Below are positions 60,832 through 64,000 of a stretch of DNA of 64,000 nucleotides, piece after piece (position 1 is the first letter of the stretch; the number at the start of each line of letters is the position of its first letter). Source of the stretch: Bacteroidota bacterium (GTDB taxonomy: Bacteria > Bacteroidota > Bacteroidia > Bacteroidales > Paludibacteraceae); assembly GCA_023459355.1 (NCBI GenBank), contig JAEWUM010000046.1, positions 1 through 64,000 on the forward strand, given 5' to 3'. The position numbers were made by a program, and so were the translations under genes. The notes under the pieces were generated by a model. It ran no database searches, had not been told where the DNA came from, and saw nothing but the letters and a program-made list of their open reading frames with translations.

Positions 60832-61053
60832 ATGTATTGGACATTAGAATTAGCATCAAAGATTGAAGACGCACCATGGCCCGCAACAAAAGATGAATTG
60901 ATTGACTATGCCATCAGGTCAGGTGCACCATTAGAAGTAATTGAAAATCTGCAGGAAATTGAAGATGAAGGTGAGGTTTACGAGTCGATCGAAGATATCT
61001 GGCCGGATTATCCAAGCAAAGAAGATTTCTTTTTCAACGAGGAAGAATATTAA
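60832..61053 (+). CDS. DUF2795-domain small protein
   Basis: Acidic protein of 73 residues, conserved across Bacteroidota. It opens MYWTLELASKIEDAPWPATK and has ELIDYAIRSGAPLEVIENLQ, the DUF2795 core, with an acidic tail. Function unknown. It stands alone between the adenosyltransferase and the type IX cluster. Confidence 0.88.
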   Translation: MYWTLELASKIEDAPWPATKDELIDYAIRSGAPLEVIENLQEIEDEGEVYESIEDIWPDYPSKEDFFFNEEEY

Positions 61054-61201
61054 TCTTCCTCTTTTCCATTTTTCACCACCAATTTTTCCTATGTTTTTAA
61101 TACAAAACAATTTTTCAGCAATTTTTCAGTTTAAATATCTACACCGTAATATTTCCTGAGAAATGATACGGCTGTCAGGGGAAGGAATGAAAAATATACA
61201 C

Positions 61202-62164
61202 ATGAAAAGAATTGTTTTTGGTATTTTCCTGGTATTATCCTTTTTGAGCAACCTCCACGCGCAGTTCGACGCACAATTAAGCCAGTACATGCATAATGCT
61301 CCGGGATTCAATCCGGCTGCTGTTGGTGAAACCGGCATGCTTGACGTCACGGGACAACACCGCCTGCAATGGATTGGGATGCCAAACGGGGGTTCTACGA
61401 CTGTGTTTAACATCAACTCACCCCTCACTATTTCAGGAAGAAAGCATGGGATTGGTATTAATTTCATCAATGACCAGGTCGGTCTCTTTGTAAATCAGCA
61501 GGTACACCTGCAATATGCCTTTAAACTCAGGGTTGGAAAAGGGACTCTCAATATTGGTCCCCAAATTGGGTTTCTGAGTATTGGTTTCAGGGGTGACAGT
61601 GTTCGGGGACCTTTGGTTCCTACCGGAGAATACCACGACATACAAAACGACCCTGCTATTCCGGCTAGCCTGGTAGAGGGATTTGCATTGGATATGAGTC
61701 TGGGGGGCTGGTACACCCAACAGGATTTTTACGCCGGTATTTCTTACGCTCATTTCAATCAACCGGTTATCGAGTGGACTGACCAGCATGAATATCGTCC
61801 CGCGAGTACATTGTATATCACGGGTGGATACAGTAAAACATTGAACAATCCGAAATACGTATTCAAACCATCGATGCTGCTTAAAACTGATTTCACAACA
61901 TATAAGCTCGATTTATCAGCACTCATGTATATTAACAATCAATACTGGGGCGGATTAACCTACCGGCACGGAGATGCAGCTGTCATTTTAGCCGGCATCA
62001 ACATCGGGAACGGACTTTCAATCGGCTACTCCTTTGACATCCCTGTATCACAGATGATTAGGGCAACATGGAGTTCGCATGAAGTGATGCTATCCTACGA
62101 AATTGACATCAAAGCAGGAGATACATCACGCAGAAAAAAATATAAAAGCATACGGATTCTTTGA
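61202..62164 (+). CDS. porP: PorP/SprF-family type IX secretion membrane protein
   Basis: Outer-membrane protein of 320 residues from ATG 61202 (MKRIVFGIFLVLSF; signal peptide ending LHAQ). The hallmark FDAQLSQYMHNAPGFNPAAVG and RLQWIGMPNG follow, with barrel strands such as GTLNIGPQIGFLSIGFRGD and GLTYRHGDAAVILAGINIGN. In Porphyromonas gingivalis PorP acts with PorK, L, M, N in the T9SS and helps anchor surface proteins. It lies directly upstream of porK, confirming the cluster. Confidence 0.95.
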   Translation: MKRIVFGIFLVLSFLSNLHAQFDAQLSQYMHNAPGFNPAAVGETGMLDVTGQHRLQWIGMPNGGSTTVFNINSPLTISGRKHGIGINFINDQVGLFVNQQVHLQYAFKLRVGKGTLNIGPQIGFLSIGFRGDSVRGPLVPTGEYHDIQNDPAIPASLVEGFALDMSLGGWYTQQDFYAGISYAHFNQPVIEWTDQHEYRPASTLYITGGYSKTLNNPKYVFKPSMLLKTDFTTYKLDLSALMYINNQYWGGLTYRHGDAAVILAGINIGNGLSIGYSFDIPVSQMIRATWSSHEVMLSYEIDIKAGDTSRRKKYKSIRIL

Positions 62165-62217
62165 TTCACACAGAATAAAATGAATTATTTTTCGTTTGAT
62201 AAGTAAAATTTCAATTT

Positions 62218-63591
62218 ATGAATAAACTTTTTGTAATCATAGCGTTATCATTGATGGTACTTTCCTGCAATAAACCTGTGGGAGAACTGACAAGTGCACG
62301 CAATTCGGCCAAGATGGGTTTCTCTGACACCAAACCCTATGGCATGCAATTAATTAAAAAAGGAACTTTCATGATGGGAGCCCACATGCCGAACGGAATG
62401 TTTCCCGGTCGTGAAGCGCCACGCCAGGTAACTGTCGAATCATTTTACATGGATGAAGCGGAAATTACCAACGACCAATACCGCCAGTTTGTATTGTGGG
62501 TGCGCGACTCTATTGCCTATCGCGCCCTGATTAACATCGGCCGAAATGAATACATGATCGACGACCCCAACAGCGATAGTGACTCTATCCGCATACGCTG
62601 GTCGCAACGCATCCGTTGGAACGACCGTAACGAAGATGTGCAGGAAGCTTTATCTTCTTTATATTATACCGGCAATGATGATCTGGGTAGCCGTCAGCTC
62701 AATGCAGCCCGCATGGTTTATCGTTACGAAGTATTTCATTACGATCAGGTTTCTCTGCCCCGCAATCAGTATAATTACGTTACCAATTCCTATCCTGAAG
62801 GGGCCTATGTTACCATCGACTCAACTTATTTTGATGAAAATGGCCATTTGGTTAGCCAGACCATCAACCGCAAGCTGACCAGCAGAAAAGATTTTTATTC
62901 AACCAAAATGGTGAATATCTATCCTGACACGCTTACCTGGACACGCGACATTCGTTTTTCCTATAACGACCCCAAGATGAAAATGTATTTCAGCGACCCC
63001 AACTATTCTGATTATCCGGTGGTGGGTGTGAGTTGGGAACAGGCACAGGCATTTTGTCACTGGCGTACCAAAATGTACAACGAAAATCACAAAATAAAAT
63101 CAGAGCCATACCGTCTTCCAACCGAAGCTGAATGGGAATTTGCTGCCAAAGGGCGCGATAAAGATGCCATATACCCCTGGAAAGGCAGCAAATTGGTGGA
63201 TGAGCGTAAAAACTGCTATCTGGCCAATTTTAAACAGGCCAGGGGGAATTACGTGAGCGATGCTGCTGTTACCACCAAACCGGTTAAATCGTACAACGTC
63301 GTAGCCAATGCTAACGGACTATACGATATGGCGGGCAATGTAGCCGAGTGGACCTCCACAGCGTATTTCGGAACATCCAACATCGCAACTGCCGATATTA
63401 ACCCTACTTTTGAATACAATGCCAAAGCCGACGATCCGGTTCACATGAAAAGAAAAGTAGTGAAAGGCGGCTCTTGGAAAGATGTTCCCTACTACCTGCA
63501 AAGCGGTGCGAGAACCTATGAATATCAAAACGTAGGTAAACCATACATAGGTTTCAGGTGTGTGAGATCATATAAGGGAGACATTAAATAG
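62218..63591 (+). CDS. porK: Type IX secretion system ring lipoprotein PorK/GldK
   Basis: Lipoprotein of 457 residues that with PorN forms the periplasmic ring of the T9SS under the outer membrane. The signal peptide ends LMVLSC (cysteine 17). A formylglycine-generating-enzyme-like fold fills the body: LIKKGTFMMGAHMPNG, VGVSWEQAQAFCHWR, RLPTEAEWEFAAKGRD, GLYDMAGNVAEWTSTAYFG, KVVKGGSWKDVPYY and the end YIGFRCVRSY. The fold is structural here. The gene begins 53 bp after porP; its stop TAG belongs to the first heptamer of array 7. Confidence 0.96.
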   Translation: MNKLFVIIALSLMVLSCNKPVGELTSARNSAKMGFSDTKPYGMQLIKKGTFMMGAHMPNGMFPGREAPRQVTVESFYMDEAEITNDQYRQFVLWVRDSIAYRALINIGRNEYMIDDPNSDSDSIRIRWSQRIRWNDRNEDVQEALSSLYYTGNDDLGSRQLNAARMVYRYEVFHYDQVSLPRNQYNYVTNSYPEGAYVTIDSTYFDENGHLVSQTINRKLTSRKDFYSTKMVNIYPDTLTWTRDIRFSYNDPKMKMYFSDPNYSDYPVVGVSWEQAQAFCHWRTKMYNENHKIKSEPYRLPTEAEWEFAAKGRDKDAIYPWKGSKLVDERKNCYLANFKQARGNYVSDAAVTTKPVKSYNVVANANGLYDMAGNVAEWTSTAYFGTSNIATADINPTFEYNAKADDPVHMKRKVVKGGSWKDVPYYLQSGARTYEYQNVGKPYIGFRCVRSYKGDIK

Positions 63592-63616
63592 TGGTTAGTG
63601 GTTAATGGTTAGTGAA
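63589..63616. repeat. Short heptamer array between porK and porL, array 7
   Basis: Four 7-bp units in phase (tagtggt, tagtggt, taatggt, tagtgaa), beginning with the porK stop codon. Confidence 0.75.
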
Positions 63617-63630
63617 TTATATATCAATAG

Positions 63631-63650
63631 CCCCCGGCTTTAGCCGGGGG
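63631..63650. other. GC-rich hairpin between porK and porL
   Basis: A perfect 8-bp stem (CCCCCGGC 63631-63638, GCCGGGGG 63643-63650) with a TTTA loop, about 44 bp before the porL start. No T-run follows, so it is more likely an RNA-stabilising or attenuating structure than a terminator. Confidence 0.8.
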
Positions 63651-63693
63651 AATATAAATAAAAATTTGAAAATCGTCAAAACAGTATATCATT

Positions 63694-64000
63694 ATGATGG
63701 ACAGAATAAAAAAATTAGGGTCAGTTAAAATTACGACGAAAGACAGGCTTTTTAACGCCGGATATGGTATCGGTGCTTCAATCGTAATTATTGGAGTACT
63801 TTTCAAACTGATGTATTGGGAAGGCGCCGATATTATGCTGACAGTAGGACTGTTGACTGAAGCGCTTATTTTTGCCATGAGCGCTTTCGAAAGACCTCTG
63901 AAAACTTATGAATGGGACAAGGTTATTGATTTTGAAAACGGCAAAATCGACCTTCAGATTAATAACGGATTTACGCCATCAGCGGAAGGAGCTCCGGCAG
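63694..64000 (+). CDS. porL: Type IX secretion system inner-membrane protein PorL/GldL (partial)
   Basis: First 102 codons of a gene cut by the right edge. Two N-terminal membrane helices (ASIVIIGVLFKLMYW and IMLTVGLLTEALIFAMSAF) are separated by a short loop, and the second helix carries the conserved glutamate of GldL (LLTEALIF). With PorM, PorL forms the proton-driven motor of the T9SS. Starts at ATG 63694 or 63697; follows porK, as expected for porP-K-L-M-N. Confidence 0.93.
   Translation, partial: MMDRIKKLGSVKITTKDRLFNAGYGIGASIVIIGVLFKLMYWEGADIMLTVGLLTEALIFAMSAFERPLKTYEWDKVIDFENGKIDLQINNGFTPSAEGAPA

Overview
The window is a stretch of chromosome from a member of the Bacteroidota, most probably order Bacteroidales. 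The evidence is a SusC/SusD pair, Bacteroidota-type promoters (TTTG, 19-20 bp, TAnnTTTG) in front of several genes, the near absence of Shine-Dalgarno sequences, lipoprotein signal peptides, a three-subunit quinol:fumarate reductase, and type IX secretion genes (porP, porK, start of porL). The type IX system and anaerobic-style fumarate reductase suggest a Paludibacter- or Dysgonomonas-like organism rather than a gut Bacteroides, but the genus cannot be fixed from the sequence alone.

Layout. 1-8 kb: a LacI-type regulator diverges from a susC-susD-susE-like glycan uptake operon; a perfect 12-bp operator lies between them. 8-14 kb: a surface-repeat protein, an S9D-type peptidase, a membrane-anchored AraC regulator and a small outer-membrane/lipoprotein pair. 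14.2-16.9 kb: an AT-rich accessory pocket beside a tRNA, with a cruciform-like repeat, an attC-like hairpin, an Apea-type HEPN protein and a HigB/HigA-like toxin-antitoxin pair. 17-33 kb: core metabolism and envelope genes (ribF, M3 peptidase, YqaA, two amidases, pdxA, pheS, glgB, a HIT protein, greA). 34.6-42.3 kb: miaB, the fumarate reductase operon, lysA and aspartate kinase. 42.4-51.8 kb: a GH9-like/deacetylase-like fusion with altered catalytic motifs, tRNA-His, an AlkD-like protein, a Fur-family regulator with purA, a second AraC-type regulator, a propeller protein, a lipoprotein and an alkaline phosphatase. 51.8-56 kb: a minus-strand cluster parA-parB-DUF5683-lytic transglycosylase-merR. 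57-64 kb: coaD, a C-terminal processing protease, a methyltransferase, a cobalamin adenosyltransferase, then the start of the type IX secretion cluster.

The most unusual signal is at the DNA level. At least seven intergenic sites carry tandem repeats with an exact 7-bp period but different heptamer sequences (near 0.13, 18.7, 28.2, 30.1, 55.1, 60.1 and 63.6 kb). Several begin in or directly after a stop codon, so the heptads encode the last residues of LacI and RibF; some fold into long hairpins at gene junctions. A perfect 31-bp inverted repeat between lysC and lysA shares its end sequence with the parA-parB spacer. Other points of interest are the two unpaired U-U positions in the tRNA-His acceptor stem, an inverted repeat that covers the start codon of an AraC-family gene, and a candidate minus-strand small RNA upstream of miaB.
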